A stretch of 64,000 nucleotides of DNA from JANXQE01 sp035651635 (GCA_035651635.1 DASRFK010000179.1:1-64000), one strand, 5' to 3'; positions 42,327 through 51,343 are shown, numbered from the stretch's first letter. Notes: generated by a model not told the origin, from the sequence alone. Numbers and translations are program-made.

Positions 42327-44126
42327 ATGGACCGCAAATCATTCATCATTCTCGCTCTTTGCCTGCTCGCGTTCCTGTTCGTCCCGCGGCTGGTAAACAA
42401 AATCTATCCCCCCAAACCGCTTCCTGCGGTTTTCACGAATATCCCCAATGCCGAAGTCTCCTCGACCAACAGCTCCGCCGTAACCCCGCCCAGTTTCCAG
42501 CCGTCCGAGCCTGGAGCGACTCACGCTCAAATCGCGTTCAATTCTTCGCAACCCGAACAACTGATTGAGGTTACGAACTTGACCGCGCATTACACTTTCA
42601 GTTCGTACGGTGGCGGGCTGAAAGAAGTCGAACTGCTCCGATATCCCGAAATCGTCTCCACAATCCGGCACCGCAGAACAGAGACCAATCGAGTCGCTAC
42701 TCTTAACACAGTCACTCCGGCTCCAACCCTCGCCATTCTCGATGGTCCTGAAGTTCAAGGGGATGGGGTTTTCAAGCTCACGCGCACCACCGATGGGATT
42801 CGCGCTGAAAAGGAGCTCACCAACGGGCTTGCCGTGGTCAAAACGTTCGAAGTGAGTACCAATTACCTGATCCTGGCGAGTGTTCAGCTCGAAAACCAAT
42901 CTGACAAGGCATTGTCATTACCTGGCCAGGCGTGGTTCGCCGGAACCGCCACGCCCATGAACGCACGCGACGATGGTTCTGCGGTGGATGTCATGTGGTA
43001 CAATGGCACCAAGGCGCAGGACATTGGCGCGAGAGGCGTTTTCGCAACGAAGGGCTTTGCCTGCACGCCGCGGGTACCGCCGTCCGAGTTTCGCGCCGGC
43101 CAAAGCAATGTCACTTGGGTGGCAGTGCACAACCAGTTTTTTGCTTTGGCGGTCATGCCATCCCTGAAGGAGCCCGCCGAACAAATCCTGGTCAGGACGA
43201 ATCCGTTGCCCCGGCCCAGCGAGGAGGAGTTGACCTACCGATCCGTTCGCGAGCCAGTCGGTTACACCGCTGAACTGCTTTACCCGGCCCTGACCCTGGC
43301 CCCGCACCAGAAGCTACAGCGCCAGTTCATCATTTTTGCCGGGCCCAAGGAATACCGCACGCTGGCCACCATCGCCGCAGCCCTGAACAACAACGTCGAT
43401 GCCATTATGGGATACGGCGGCTTTTTCGGCTTCTTCTCGAAGGCCCTGCTGCTCGGGATGAATGCCCTTCACCAGTCCCTGGGACTGCCTTACGGGTGGG
43501 TGATTATTGCCATCACGGTGATTATCAAGGTCGTGTTCTGGCCGCTCACACAGGCCAGCACTCGCTCGGCCAAACGAATGCAGTTGCTCCAGCCCCAGAT
43601 CAAAGCCCTGCAGGAAAAATATAAGGATGACCCCGTCAAAGCGCAGCGCAAGATGATGGAGTTCTGGAAGGAGCATAAAATCAACCCAATGAGCGGTTGT
43701 TTGCCTACCCTCATTCAGATGCCCGTATTTTTCGGGTTCTTTTTCATGATCCGCAGCGCCATCGAATTGCGCGGCGCTCCGTTCCTGTGGGTCGGTGACC
43801 TTTCCAGCCCCGACACTCTCTTTATCATCCCCGCGCTTAACTTTCCCTTCAATCTGCTGCCATTGATCATGGGAGCGACCATGCTCTGGCAGGCTCACCT
43901 CACGCCGCCTTCGCCGGGCATGGACCCCGCTCAAGCCAAGATGATGCGGTACATGCCGCTAATGTTCCTGGTTTTCCTGTACAATTACTCGGCCGGCCTG
44001 ACCCTCTATTGGACCGTCCAGAACCTCTTGAGCATCGTGCAAACCAAGTTGATCCGCACCATGCCCGAACCGTCCATATCCCCCAAAGGTCCGGTATTGA
44101 CGTCTCCGCCAAAAAAGAGGAAATAA
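42327..44126 (+). CDS. yidC: Membrane protein insertase YidC/Oxa1
   Basis: The product is 599 aa. An N-terminal helix (SFIILALCLLAFLFVPRLV) is followed by the large periplasmic beta-domain (about residues 50-340). The Oxa1 core follows (VIIAITVIIKVVFWPLTQAS, MQLLQPQIKALQEKYKDDP, GCLPTLIQMPVFFGFFFMI and a C-terminal hairpin region YNYSAGLTLYWTVQNLL, quoted in part). It inserts and folds inner-membrane proteins with or without SecYEG. The order yidD-yidC-jag is the classic arrangement. Confidence 0.96.
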   Translation: MDRKSFIILALCLLAFLFVPRLVNKIYPPKPLPAVFTNIPNAEVSSTNSSAVTPPSFQPSEPGATHAQIAFNSSQPEQLIEVTNLTAHYTFSSYGGGLKEVELLRYPEIVSTIRHRRTETNRVATLNTVTPAPTLAILDGPEVQGDGVFKLTRTTDGIRAEKELTNGLAVVKTFEVSTNYLILASVQLENQSDKALSLPGQAWFAGTATPMNARDDGSAVDVMWYNGTKAQDIGARGVFATKGFACTPRVPPSEFRAGQSNVTWVAVHNQFFALAVMPSLKEPAEQILVRTNPLPRPSEEELTYRSVREPVGYTAELLYPALTLAPHQKLQRQFIIFAGPKEYRTLATIAAALNNNVDAIMGYGGFFGFFSKALLLGMNALHQSLGLPYGWVIIAITVIIKVVFWPLTQASTRSAKRMQLLQPQIKALQEKYKDDPVKAQRKMMEFWKEHKINPMSGCLPTLIQMPVFFGFFFMIRSAIELRGAPFLWVGDLSSPDTLFIIPALNFPFNLLPLIMGATMLWQAHLTPPSPGMDPAQAKMMRYMPLMFLVFLYNYSAGLTLYWTVQNLLSIVQTKLIRTMPEPSISPKGPVLTSPPKKRK

Positions 44127-44139
44127 AGGGCCGTTAATG

Positions 44140-44210
44140 CGTGCGGAATTCGGAGTGCGGAGTGCACCCAAAGCTGTTAATGAGTGCGGAATTCGGAAAT
44201 TCGGAACACG
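44140..44210 (+). repeat. Phrase-like repeat between yidC and jag
   Basis: GTGCGGAATTCGGAGTGCGG (44140-44159) and AGTGCGGAATTCGGAAATTC (about 44183-44202) are variants of a unit that also lies, inverted, inside the portal gene (3523-3553). Confidence 0.75.
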
Positions 44211-44242
44211 CGGAACAACAGTAAACAATCAATTAACTGCCG

Positions 44243-44692
44243 ATGTCTGCTGAACCAAGAGCCACACTTGAACAGCTTTTAAACCTGCTCGGATTCCCGG
44301 CCACCGTTGAGGAGCATCACATGGAGGATGGGATTCTGCTGGACGTGAAGACGGAGGACTCCGGCCGCTTGATCGGCCGTCAGGGCCAAACGCTCTCCGA
44401 CCTGCAGTACATCACTAACCGGCTGCTCTTTCAGCATGACCCTTCCGCGCCAAAAATCATGGTCGACGTCAGCGGCTACCGCGCTCAGGCCCGCGAGGCA
44501 CTGGTCAAAAAAGCCAAGGAAGCTGCCGAGAAGGTCCGCCGCTGGGGGGACGTCGTGGAACTTGAACCCCTGAGCGCCTTCGACCGCCGCATCATTCACC
44601 AGGCGCTCAAAGACGATCCAACCATCGAGACCCACAGCGTCGAAGTGGAAGGCACCGATAAAAAAGCAATCCTCCTGCGCCCAAAACATTAA
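44243..44692 (+). CDS. RNA-binding protein with KH and R3H domains (Jag/KhpB-like)
   Basis: The product is 149 aa. The KH part holds DSGRLIGRQGQTLSDLQYIT (residues 39-58). The R3H part ends in the conserved LSAFDRRIIHQALKDDPTIE (residues about 107-126) with ETHSVEVEGTDKK following. The N-terminal Jag domain of the longer homologues is absent. It follows yidC, as in many bacteria, and is thought to link RNA binding to envelope growth. Confidence 0.93.
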   Translation: MSAEPRATLEQLLNLLGFPATVEEHHMEDGILLDVKTEDSGRLIGRQGQTLSDLQYITNRLLFQHDPSAPKIMVDVSGYRAQAREALVKKAKEAAEKVRRWGDVVELEPLSAFDRRIIHQALKDDPTIETHSVEVEGTDKKAILLRPKH

Positions 44693-44708
44693 GTGGTTTG
44701 TCCTGGCG

Positions 44709-44787
44709 GCATCTCGGAAGAGTGCCGCCATTTCTCATCCTCCAGCCCCCAAGTCCCTGAATACATAGCGGCACTCTCCCGAGATGC
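44709..44787. terminator. Imperfect inverted repeat between convergent jag and moeB
   Basis: GCATCTCGGAAGAGTGCCG (44709-44727) pairs with CGGCACTCTCCCGAGATGC (44769-44787) with one mismatch. A smaller hairpin, GGCGGCA/TGCCGCC (44705-44729), is followed by ATTTCT. It lies between convergent genes and may end transcription from both sides. Confidence 0.6.
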
Positions 44788-44805
44788 GCTACGTCCCTTC
44801 GATCG

Positions 44806-45960
44806 TTAATACTTCGGCACACTCGCGTCAATTTCGTTGGACCACGCGGTGATCCCGCCGGCCACGCTTTTGAGATTCTTGAACCCTTGTAGGCGCAGGA
44901 ATTCCAGCGCTTTCATCGAGCGCCCCCCCATTTTGCAATGGATGTAGTACGCCTGGTGCGGGTCCAACTCGCTAAACCGCTGCGCCAACTGGCTTAAGGG
45001 CAGCAGCGTGGCGCCACTAATGTGGGCGATTTGATGCTCGTTAGGTTCGCGCACATCAATGACCTTGATGCCCAGATTCGGATTATCTAAGGCCTGCTTG
45101 AGCTGTTGAACACTGACTTCATCTGGATGCATGGATTGGGTGGTTGAGGGTTCATTCAGACCGCAAAAGGCTTCATAATCGATGAGACGCGTGATGCTGG
45201 GCTGCTCGCCACACAGGGGGCATTGCGGATCGCGCCGTAACTTGAGCTCGCGAAACTTCATTTCCAAGGCGTCGTACAGCAGCAACCGGTTCAGGAGCGG
45301 CCGGCCCAGCCCGGCAGCCAGTTTCAGCACCTCGGTCGCCTGGACTAACCCAATTAACCCCGGCAGCACTCCCAATACCCCGCCTTCGGCGCAACTGGGC
45401 ACCGCCCCTGGCGGCGGCGGCTCGGGATATAAACAGCGGTAACAGGGCGCGCCGAGATGCGGCGCAAACACACTCGCCTGACCTTCGAAACGGAAAATCG
45501 AGCCGTACACATTCGGCTTTTTGAGCAGCACACAAGCGTCATTCGTCAGGTAGCGCGTCGGGAAATTGTCGGTCCCGTCCACCACCACGTCGTACTGGCC
45601 GAGGATCTCCAAAGCATTGGCGCTGGTCAGGCGGGTTTCATGCAGCACCACCTCCACGCCCGGATTCAGACGCTGCAACGTTTTTTTGGCCGATTGGGCC
45701 TTAGGCTCACCCAAGGCATCCGTCCCATGAAGGATCTGTCGCTGCAAATTCGAAAGTTCCACCTGGTCGAAATCCACGATCCCGAGCGTCCCGATTCCCG
45801 CCGCCGCCAGATACAACGACACTGGCGAGCCTAAACCCCCGGCTCCGACGCACAACACGCGGCTGGCGCAGATTTTCTTTTGGCCCTCGAGTCCGACTTC
45901 AGGCAGGATCAGATGCCGGCCATACCGGCGGATCTGTTCGTTAGTTAATTCCACAATCAA
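44806..45960 (-). CDS. moeB: MoeB/ThiF-type adenylyltransferase with C-terminal rhodanese domain
   Basis: The product is 384 aa. The E1-like domain carries VLCVGAGGLGSPVSLYLAAA (ATP-binding, about residues 34-53), the catalytic Arg/Asp region (VVVDGTDNFPTRYL) and two zinc-binding pairs (CYRC and CPLC). The rhodanese domain (about 275-384) has KVIDVREPNEHQI and the active-site Cys in YIHCKMGGRSM. Such fusions activate ubiquitin-like sulfur carriers (MoaD, ThiS or similar). Which pathway it serves cannot be told, because no partner genes are near. Confidence 0.92.
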   Translation of the reverse strand: MIVELTNEQIRRYGRHLILPEVGLEGQKKICASRVLCVGAGGLGSPVSLYLAAAGIGTLGIVDFDQVELSNLQRQILHGTDALGEPKAQSAKKTLQRLNPGVEVVLHETRLTSANALEILGQYDVVVDGTDNFPTRYLTNDACVLLKKPNVYGSIFRFEGQASVFAPHLGAPCYRCLYPEPPPPGAVPSCAEGGVLGVLPGLIGLVQATEVLKLAAGLGRPLLNRLLLYDALEMKFRELKLRRDPQCPLCGEQPSITRLIDYEAFCGLNEPSTTQSMHPDEVSVQQLKQALDNPNLGIKVIDVREPNEHQIAHISGATLLPLSQLAQRFSELDPHQAYYIHCKMGGRSMKALEFLRLQGFKNLKSVAGGITAWSNEIDASVPKY

Positions 45961-46045
45961 TTGAAAGCGCGCATAAAAAGGGCGGTGTCAAGTGGGTTAT
46001 CAAGTTATCACGTTTTAAGTTATCAAGTCGAGCCGCCCGGAAGCG

Positions 46046-46200
46046 GCGGGTGTGATTAAATCTGTCGGTCATTCTGCGTTGATCGGCAGAAAAGCGGCAG
46101 AGAGCTGCCGCAGTGCAAACCTTCGGTTCTCGAGGCCCGCACCCGTGTCGCGCTCGCGTTTTGGACTGCGGCAGTCCTCTGCCGCCTTTTTTCGGCTTCC
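46046..46200 (-). repeat. Palindromic interspersed repeat, family D copy 2
   Basis: Its arms AGCGGCAGAGAGCTGCCGCA (46093-46112) and ACTGCGGCAGTCCTCTGCCG (46165-46184) and the core GCCCGCACCCGTGTCGCGCT match, in reverse orientation, the copy at 31148-31275. Confidence 0.75.
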
Positions 46201-46342
46201 AGCCACGACCGACGCTGTTAATCGCACCCGGAACCGGCGTGCCCACGCTGCAAAAACAGACCTTCTTCCAACAAATCCAAAGCTCAAGGACTCTAGACCA
46301 ATTCCCTGCCGCCGGCAACGGGATCGCTCGTTTTAATCTGTG

Positions 46343-47179
46343 ATGAAACCAGCCTCACCTCAGGTCGCCGCAGCCAAACTGCTGGCCATGACCTTCCTTC
46401 GTCCGAAACTGGCCATTATACTTGGGACAGGTTTCAACCGCGCCCTGGCTTCCCTGAAACCGCAGGTCCGAATCGATTATAATCGGATTCCAGGCTTCCC
46501 TGCGCTCGGCGTGGAAGGCCACGCGGGCGAGATCCTCTTCGGTTGCCTTGCAAACCATCCGGTGCTGCTGCTCAGTGGCCGGGCGCACTTTTATGAAGGA
46601 CACCCCATGTCCGTCGTCACGTTTGCCGTCCGAACTCTCGCTGCTTTTGGCATCCAGGCACTCCTGCTCACCAACGCCGCCGGCGCGATCAATCCCAAGC
46701 TCCGGCGAGGTGATTTTATGGCGCTCAAAGATCACATTAATTTCATGGGCGAAAATCCGCTGCGTGGCAGCCCGGGTGGCGAGCCAACAGGGTTTGTTGA
46801 TCTGTCCGAGGTCTACGACGCCCAATTGCGCCGCCTCCTCGTCGGGGCAGCCAGGGAATGCGGCGTGAGACTTCGCAGCGGGATTTATATCGCCGTGAGG
46901 GGGCCGAGCTACGAAACGCCAGCCGAAATAAATGCGTTTCACCGCTGGGGCGCTGACGCGGTCGGCATGAGCACTGTGCCTGAGGCGATGGTGGCCCGCC
47001 AATGCGGTCTGCGCGTCGCGGCTCTGTCCCTTATTACCAATCTCGCAGCCGGTCGAAACCAGGTTGAACTGAGCCACAAGGAGGTGCTCGAAGCGGCGGC
47101 CTTGGCCAAAAAAGATTGCAACCGGCTGCTTGAGAGCTTTGTCGGGCGGTACGCCGCACTGGCCGAAGTTTCGGATTGA
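46343..47179 (+). CDS. punA: Purine nucleoside phosphorylase, trimeric type
   Basis: The product is 278 aa from ATG 46343 (GTG 46340 is directly upstream). It cleaves purine nucleosides to base and ribose-1-phosphate. The phosphate loop is ILGTGFNRAL, then LLSGRAHFYEGHP, LLTNAAGAINPKLRRGDF, IYIAVRGPSYETPAEI and MSTVPEAMVARQCGLRVAA. The base-binding Asn sits in SLITNLAAGRN, which favours guanosine and inosine. It belongs to the trimeric class by length and motifs. It is followed 45 bases later by the kinase-like gene, with no clear functional link. Confidence 0.93.
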   Translation: MKPASPQVAAAKLLAMTFLRPKLAIILGTGFNRALASLKPQVRIDYNRIPGFPALGVEGHAGEILFGCLANHPVLLLSGRAHFYEGHPMSVVTFAVRTLAAFGIQALLLTNAAGAINPKLRRGDFMALKDHINFMGENPLRGSPGGEPTGFVDLSEVYDAQLRRLLVGAARECGVRLRSGIYIAVRGPSYETPAEINAFHRWGADAVGMSTVPEAMVARQCGLRVAALSLITNLAAGRNQVELSHKEVLEAAALAKKDCNRLLESFVGRYAALAEVSD

Positions 47180-47224
47180 GAAAGCAGGTGCGCTCTGCAA
47201 CTCTGAACCTGGAAGCTGGTACAG

Positions 47225-48718
47225 ATGAAGTCGAGCCTCGTGTTTCAGTTGGAGAATGCCGCCTGGCCAGCGCTCTTGCTTGATTCCGCCACCACGGTTT
47301 GTCGTGCCAATCCCGCCGCCATTCGGTTGTTTGGCCCCGCTCTCGAAAGTTCCACCGCCCTGCTGGCGGCTATTTGGTCGCCCGACAACACCGCCACCCC
47401 GGAGCAATTCCTCGCCCAGTGGGAGCGGTCACCCACTCAGACGGTTTCCCTCAAGCTGCGCACCCGCGGCGGCAATGCCTGGCTCGCTTCGGCTTCCATC
47501 TGTTCATTCACCAAAGAAGGCCAGCGATTCTTTCTGCTTCAAATCCTCCCGGATGCGCCTGCGGCCCAGGCCGAAGAGGCCAGCACTTCCTCAGATGCCA
47601 GCCTGGCTCACAAGCAAAAACTGGATTGCGCGCTCCAACTCGCGCGCACCGTCGCCCTGGATTTTAACAATGCTTTGACCAGTATTCTCGGGCACACCTC
47701 GTTGGTGTTGAGCCAGGCCGAACCTAACAATCCGTGGCGCACTTCCTTGTTGGAAGTCGAAAAATCGGCGGCACGAGCGGCGGAAATCGCCAATGACCTC
47801 GGCATGTTCAGCCGTCAGGAGAAAGAACCGCGCGCCCAAGCCATCGGCAATCTTAACCAACTCGCTCAAAGAACCATTGACCTCTTCCAGCAACAGGCGC
47901 CTTCAGTCCAGGTTTCGTGGAGCCTTTTGCTCGAAAAGACGCCGTTCACTTGCCGGTTCGACGAGGCCAAGCTGCAACAGGCCCTGATGCGCATTCTCGA
48001 AAATGCAGTCCAGGCCATTAAAAGCAGCGGCCGCATCACCATCCAGACCCGCAATGTCGAGCTGACCGACCCGGCCCAGGACCAAAACGTGCGCCTCGCT
48101 CCCGGCGCATACGTTTCGCTCGAAGTCACCGATGATGGCGAAGGCATCGCACCCGAGGTCCTGCCGCGCGTGTTCGAGCCCTTCTTCACCACCAAGGGCA
48201 AGGACCACCGCGGCCTCGGCCTGGCCTGGGTCTATGGCGTGGTCACCAACCACGGCGGCGGCGTGGCCATCTCCAGCCGCTTGGGCGCCGGCACCGCGGT
48301 CCGCCTTTATCTGCCCGCGGAAAAACTGGTCCTCAAAGAAAACGGCATTGCCGCCGATGATCTGCGCGGCACTCAAACCATCCTGATGGTCGACGATGAA
48401 GATTTGCTACTTACCATGGGCCAGACCATCCTGTCGGCATACGGCTATCGCGTGCTGACCGCCAACAGCGGTCAGAAAGCCCTCGACGCCCTGACCGCCC
48501 AGGGACCCGTGGACCTCATCATTACCGACCTGGTCATGCCCGCCATGAGCGGCCGGGAATTGGTCGAGCACATCCACGAGCAATCCCCGGGCACGCCGAT
48601 CCTGTGCACCAGCGGCTACGTATGGCCCGCCGGCCATCACAACGACTCTGCTTACCTTCAAAAGCCGTTTACCAGCCACGACTTGCTGCTCAAAGTAAAA
48701 CAGGTCCTGGCGGCCTAG
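47225..48718 (+). CDS. Hybrid histidine-kinase-like protein lacking the phospho-acceptor His
   Basis: The product is 497 aa. A PAS-like region (residues 1-110) is followed by a HisKA-type helix (about 128-195), where the usual AHDFNN box reads ALDFNN, so Leu145 replaces the phosphorylated His. The ATPase domain looks complete: N-box Asn260, G1 DDGEGI (303-308), F-box FEPFF, G2 GLGLAWVYG. A receiver domain follows with Asp390/Asp391, phospho-acceptor Asp435, Thr462 and Lys480. There is no membrane segment. It cannot autophosphorylate on His in the normal way. It may act as a phosphatase, a sensor scaffold or a partner of another kinase. Confidence 0.85.
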   Translation: MKSSLVFQLENAAWPALLLDSATTVCRANPAAIRLFGPALESSTALLAAIWSPDNTATPEQFLAQWERSPTQTVSLKLRTRGGNAWLASASICSFTKEGQRFFLLQILPDAPAAQAEEASTSSDASLAHKQKLDCALQLARTVALDFNNALTSILGHTSLVLSQAEPNNPWRTSLLEVEKSAARAAEIANDLGMFSRQEKEPRAQAIGNLNQLAQRTIDLFQQQAPSVQVSWSLLLEKTPFTCRFDEAKLQQALMRILENAVQAIKSSGRITIQTRNVELTDPAQDQNVRLAPGAYVSLEVTDDGEGIAPEVLPRVFEPFFTTKGKDHRGLGLAWVYGVVTNHGGGVAISSRLGAGTAVRLYLPAEKLVLKENGIAADDLRGTQTILMVDDEDLLLTMGQTILSAYGYRVLTANSGQKALDALTAQGPVDLIITDLVMPAMSGRELVEHIHEQSPGTPILCTSGYVWPAGHHNDSAYLQKPFTSHDLLLKVKQVLAA

Positions 48719-48783
48719 GCCTCCATAACCAAGCCTAACGGCGGCCGGCGGGGAGGGGGCGAGCTCATCTGCCGACCGATCAT

Positions 48784-48811
48784 CAACTAATGTTTAAGAA
48801 AACATTAGTTG
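48784..48811 (+). promoter_or_regulatory. Perfect palindrome upstream of a LysR gene (likely operator)
   Basis: The 12-base arms CAACTAATGTTT (48784-48795) and AAACATTAGTTG (48800-48811) are separated by AAGA. The right arm overlaps a -35-like TTGACT (48809-48814), with TATTGA (48832-48837) 17 bases later. The position, 35 bases before the LysR start, fits an autoregulatory site. Confidence 0.65.
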
Positions 48812-48845
48812 ACTCACTGAACCCGTGCAGGTATTGATTACACTT

Positions 48846-49739
48846 ATGCAGATTGAAAGCCTAAAAGTCTTCTGTGACCTGGCCGAGACCGAGAGTTTTA
48901 CCAAAGCCGCGCAAATCAACCAGGTCACTCAGTCGGCCGTGAGCCAGCAGATCAGCTCGCTCGAGCGGTTGTTCAAGTCGCTGCTGATCGAGCGCAGCAA
49001 AAAACGGTTCCGGCTCACCCGGGAAGGCCAGGTCCTTTACGATTACAGCAAGCAGGTCGTCCACACCTACAACGCGCTTCACCATAAGCTCCAGGAAATC
49101 AAGGAACTAATTTCGGGAACGATTCGGGTGGCCACCATCTACAGCGTCGGCTTGCACGATCTGCCGCCGTACGTGAAGAAATTCCTGAAGAACTATCCCA
49201 CCGTAAACGTCCACGTCGAATATCGGCGCGCCAACCAGGTGTACGAGGATGTCATCGGCAATGTCGTCGACCTGGGCCTGGTGGCTTATCCGGTGCGGGA
49301 CAATAAGCTGGAGATTGTCCCCTTGCGCAAAGATCCGCTGGTCTTGATTTGTCACCCGCAACATCCGTTGGCCAAATCCAAAAACGTCCGCCTCAAAGCA
49401 CTTTCCGGGCAAAAATTCATCGGGTTCGAGCCGGATATTCCCACCCGCAAGGCTCTGGATAAAATCCTCAAGGACCACTCCGTCCAAGTCCAGCATGTGA
49501 TGGAGTTCGACAACATCGAAACGGTCAAACGCGCGGTCGAGATCGATGCCGGGGTTGCGATCGTCCCACAGGGAACCGTACTGCAGGAAACCGCCAAAGC
49601 CACGCTGGCCCAGGTGGCGCTCGACGATGGCGAGTACTACCGTCCGTTGGCCGCTATTTACAAAAGGAACAAAGTCCTCTCGCCGGCCATGAAAGAATTC
49701 ATCTCCACCTTAAAAGAGGAAAAACCTCCGCAAGGTTGA
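48846..49739 (+). CDS. LysR-family transcriptional regulator
   Basis: The product is 297 aa from ATG 48846; an in-frame start at 48825 would add seven residues. The N-terminal helix-turn-helix is ESLKVFCDLAETESFTKAAQ then VTQSAVSQQISSLERLF, with the usual recognition helix SAVSQQIS. The periplasmic-binding-like effector domain follows (IRVATIYSVGLHDLPPYV, VVDLGLVAYPV, GVAIVPQGTV). It resembles CysB/CbbR-type members. Its target genes and effector are unknown. A perfect palindrome just upstream suggests autoregulation. Confidence 0.93.
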   Translation: MQIESLKVFCDLAETESFTKAAQINQVTQSAVSQQISSLERLFKSLLIERSKKRFRLTREGQVLYDYSKQVVHTYNALHHKLQEIKELISGTIRVATIYSVGLHDLPPYVKKFLKNYPTVNVHVEYRRANQVYEDVIGNVVDLGLVAYPVRDNKLEIVPLRKDPLVLICHPQHPLAKSKNVRLKALSGQKFIGFEPDIPTRKALDKILKDHSVQVQHVMEFDNIETVKRAVEIDAGVAIVPQGTVLQETAKATLAQVALDDGEYYRPLAAIYKRNKVLSPAMKEFISTLKEEKPPQG

Positions 49740-49743
49740 GAAG

Positions 49744-49895
49744 TGGAAACGTTCAAACGCGGCAACGTGAAAATGCTAAAACGGAATCAGCCCACTTTGG
49801 CAGCGCCAAGAAGTGCCCCGACGCATGGCAGAAGATTCGCTCGCGCGATTTTGACGTTTCAACGCTCTAACGTCTTCCCGTTTTAAAGCCTCAAC
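49744..49895. repeat. Phrase-like inverted repeat between LysR and M29 genes
   Basis: GAAACGTTCAAACGCGGCAA and GAAAATGCTAAAACGG (about 49745-49786) are mirrored by TTTTGACGTTTCAACGCTCT and CCCGTTTTAAAGCCTCAACG (about 49850-49897). No gene is present. The convergent position may let it act as a terminator. Confidence 0.6.
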
Positions 49896-49898
49896 GTC

Positions 49899-51008
49899 TC
49901 ACTTAAGGTTCACCGGGTTCAGCGGCTTGAGGTCCTTGGGCAGGAATAACCCGTTCTTACGGATGAGTTCGTCGTCGAACCAGATCTCCCCTCCGCCCCA
50001 CTCGGGGCGCTGGATCAGGACCATGTCCCAATGGACGGCGGAACGGTTGCCGTTGTCGCATTCCTTGTAGGCCTGGCCGGGCGTGAGATGCAGGGAGCCG
50101 GCAATCTTCTCGTCGAAGAGGATATCGCACATCGGATTCAGAATGTACGGGTTGAAGCCCAGCGAGAACTCACCGGTAAAACGGGCGCCGGCGTCCGTAT
50201 CCAAAATCTCATTCAGGCGTTTGGTATTATTTGAAGTGGCCTCCACTACCCGTCCGTCCTTGAACCCAAGACGCACATTCTCAAACCTCGTTCCGGAATA
50301 AAGCGTGGGCGTGTTGAACTGAATCCGGCCGTTGATCGAATTCTTCACCGGACACGAGAAAACTTCGCCATCGGGAATATTGCGGTCGCCTTTGCACATT
50401 TTGGCCCCGATTCCCTTGAGGCTGAAGCTCAGGTCGGTGCCGGGCCCTTTAATTTGGACCCGGTTGGCTTTTCTCATGCGCCGTTCGAGCGGCACCATGG
50501 CTCGGGCCATTTTGCGATAATCCATCGTGCACACCTCGAAGTACAGATTCTCGAACGCTTCGGTGCTCATCCCGGCGCCCTGGGCCATGCTCGGCGTGGG
50601 CCAGCGCAGCACGCACCAGCGCGTTTTATTGACCCGCTGGTTGAGCACCGGGCGGGTCAGCCGCGAATACAACCCCATGCGGTCCGGCGGCACATCCGCA
50701 TTTTCATTGGCATTGGCGCTCCCGCGAATCGCAATGTAAGCCTGCATCTTTCGCATCCGGGCCAGTTCGATATCTCTCACCAGCCGGGCGTGGTCCGCGT
50801 CGGTTTCCCGCAGCAACTCACGGGTCACCCGCGTATGCCGCACTTCGACCAGCGGCACCGCTCCGGCGTCTCGCGCGGTCCGGACTAACTCGACGGTGAA
50901 TTCGTCCGGCACATCGATCATATCGAGCAACACGCGCTCCCCCTTTTTCAGGGCCGTGGAATACTCGACCAGCAGCCGAGCCAATTTCTTGTAACGCGGA
51001 TCTGTCAT
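49899..51008 (-). CDS. M29-family aminopeptidase
   Basis: The product is 369 aa, close to the family norm. It is a cytoplasmic metal-dependent aminopeptidase of the AmpS/AmpT type. The N-terminal domain starts DPRYKKLARLLVEYSTALKK. Likely metal ligands are the Glu in IPDGEVFSCP, the Glu in FTGEFSLGFN, the His in AGSLHLTPG and the His and Asp in SAVHWDMVLIQ. No signal peptide is seen. It stands alone on the minus strand. Confidence 0.9.
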   Translation of the reverse strand: MTDPRYKKLARLLVEYSTALKKGERVLLDMIDVPDEFTVELVRTARDAGAVPLVEVRHTRVTRELLRETDADHARLVRDIELARMRKMQAYIAIRGSANANENADVPPDRMGLYSRLTRPVLNQRVNKTRWCVLRWPTPSMAQGAGMSTEAFENLYFEVCTMDYRKMARAMVPLERRMRKANRVQIKGPGTDLSFSLKGIGAKMCKGDRNIPDGEVFSCPVKNSINGRIQFNTPTLYSGTRFENVRLGFKDGRVVEATSNNTKRLNEILDTDAGARFTGEFSLGFNPYILNPMCDILFDEKIAGSLHLTPGQAYKECDNGNRSAVHWDMVLIQRPEWGGGEIWFDDELIRKNGLFLPKDLKPLNPVNLK

Positions 51009-51190
51009 GCCTTGCCCCGAAAGTTAGTGAATTCCCCTCGTTTGTCGAGCGCCGCTTCACTCCAACTGCGCGGAGGCAAAGCCCCCCCGATGATGAATGC
51101 TCCACCGTTCATATCCGGCGGCGACGAAGGGCCCATTAGCCTGGCGTGGAACCAGCGTGGTGTCTCCCAATTGGCTGATGCTATTTCTTA

Positions 51191-51247
51191 CAGGAGGAAA
51201 CAGAGAAAACAGAGTTTTTTTGTCTCTGTTCCCTCTGTTTTCTCCTG
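51191..51247. repeat. Phrase-like inverted repeat upstream of arsR
   Basis: CAGGAGGAAACAGAGAAAAC (51191-51210) with CAGAG is mirrored by CTCTGTTCCCTCTGTTTTCT (51225-51244) with CCTG. There are three mismatches over 24 bases, around a T7 run. It could isolate the ars transcript from upstream transcription. Confidence 0.7.
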
Positions 51248-51283
51248 TTCAATTGAGAGCAGAGCAAGCGGAGCAGCAGGTGG

Positions 51284-51334
51284 TTGACAACGGACTTAAG
51301 GGGCGGCTATATTTCGTTTAATGGCGAAATATAG
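51284..51334 (+). promoter_or_regulatory. ars promoter with perfect ArsR-type operator
   Basis: TTGACA (51284-51289) and TATATT (51308-51313) are spaced 18 bases. The -10 lies inside the left arm of a perfect inverted repeat, CTATATTTCG (51307-51316) and CGAAATATAG (51325-51334), with an 8-base spacer. ArsR starts nine bases later. ArsR bound here would block RNA polymerase until arsenite or a similar inducer releases it. Confidence 0.85.
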
Positions 51335-51343
51335 AAAAACGAT

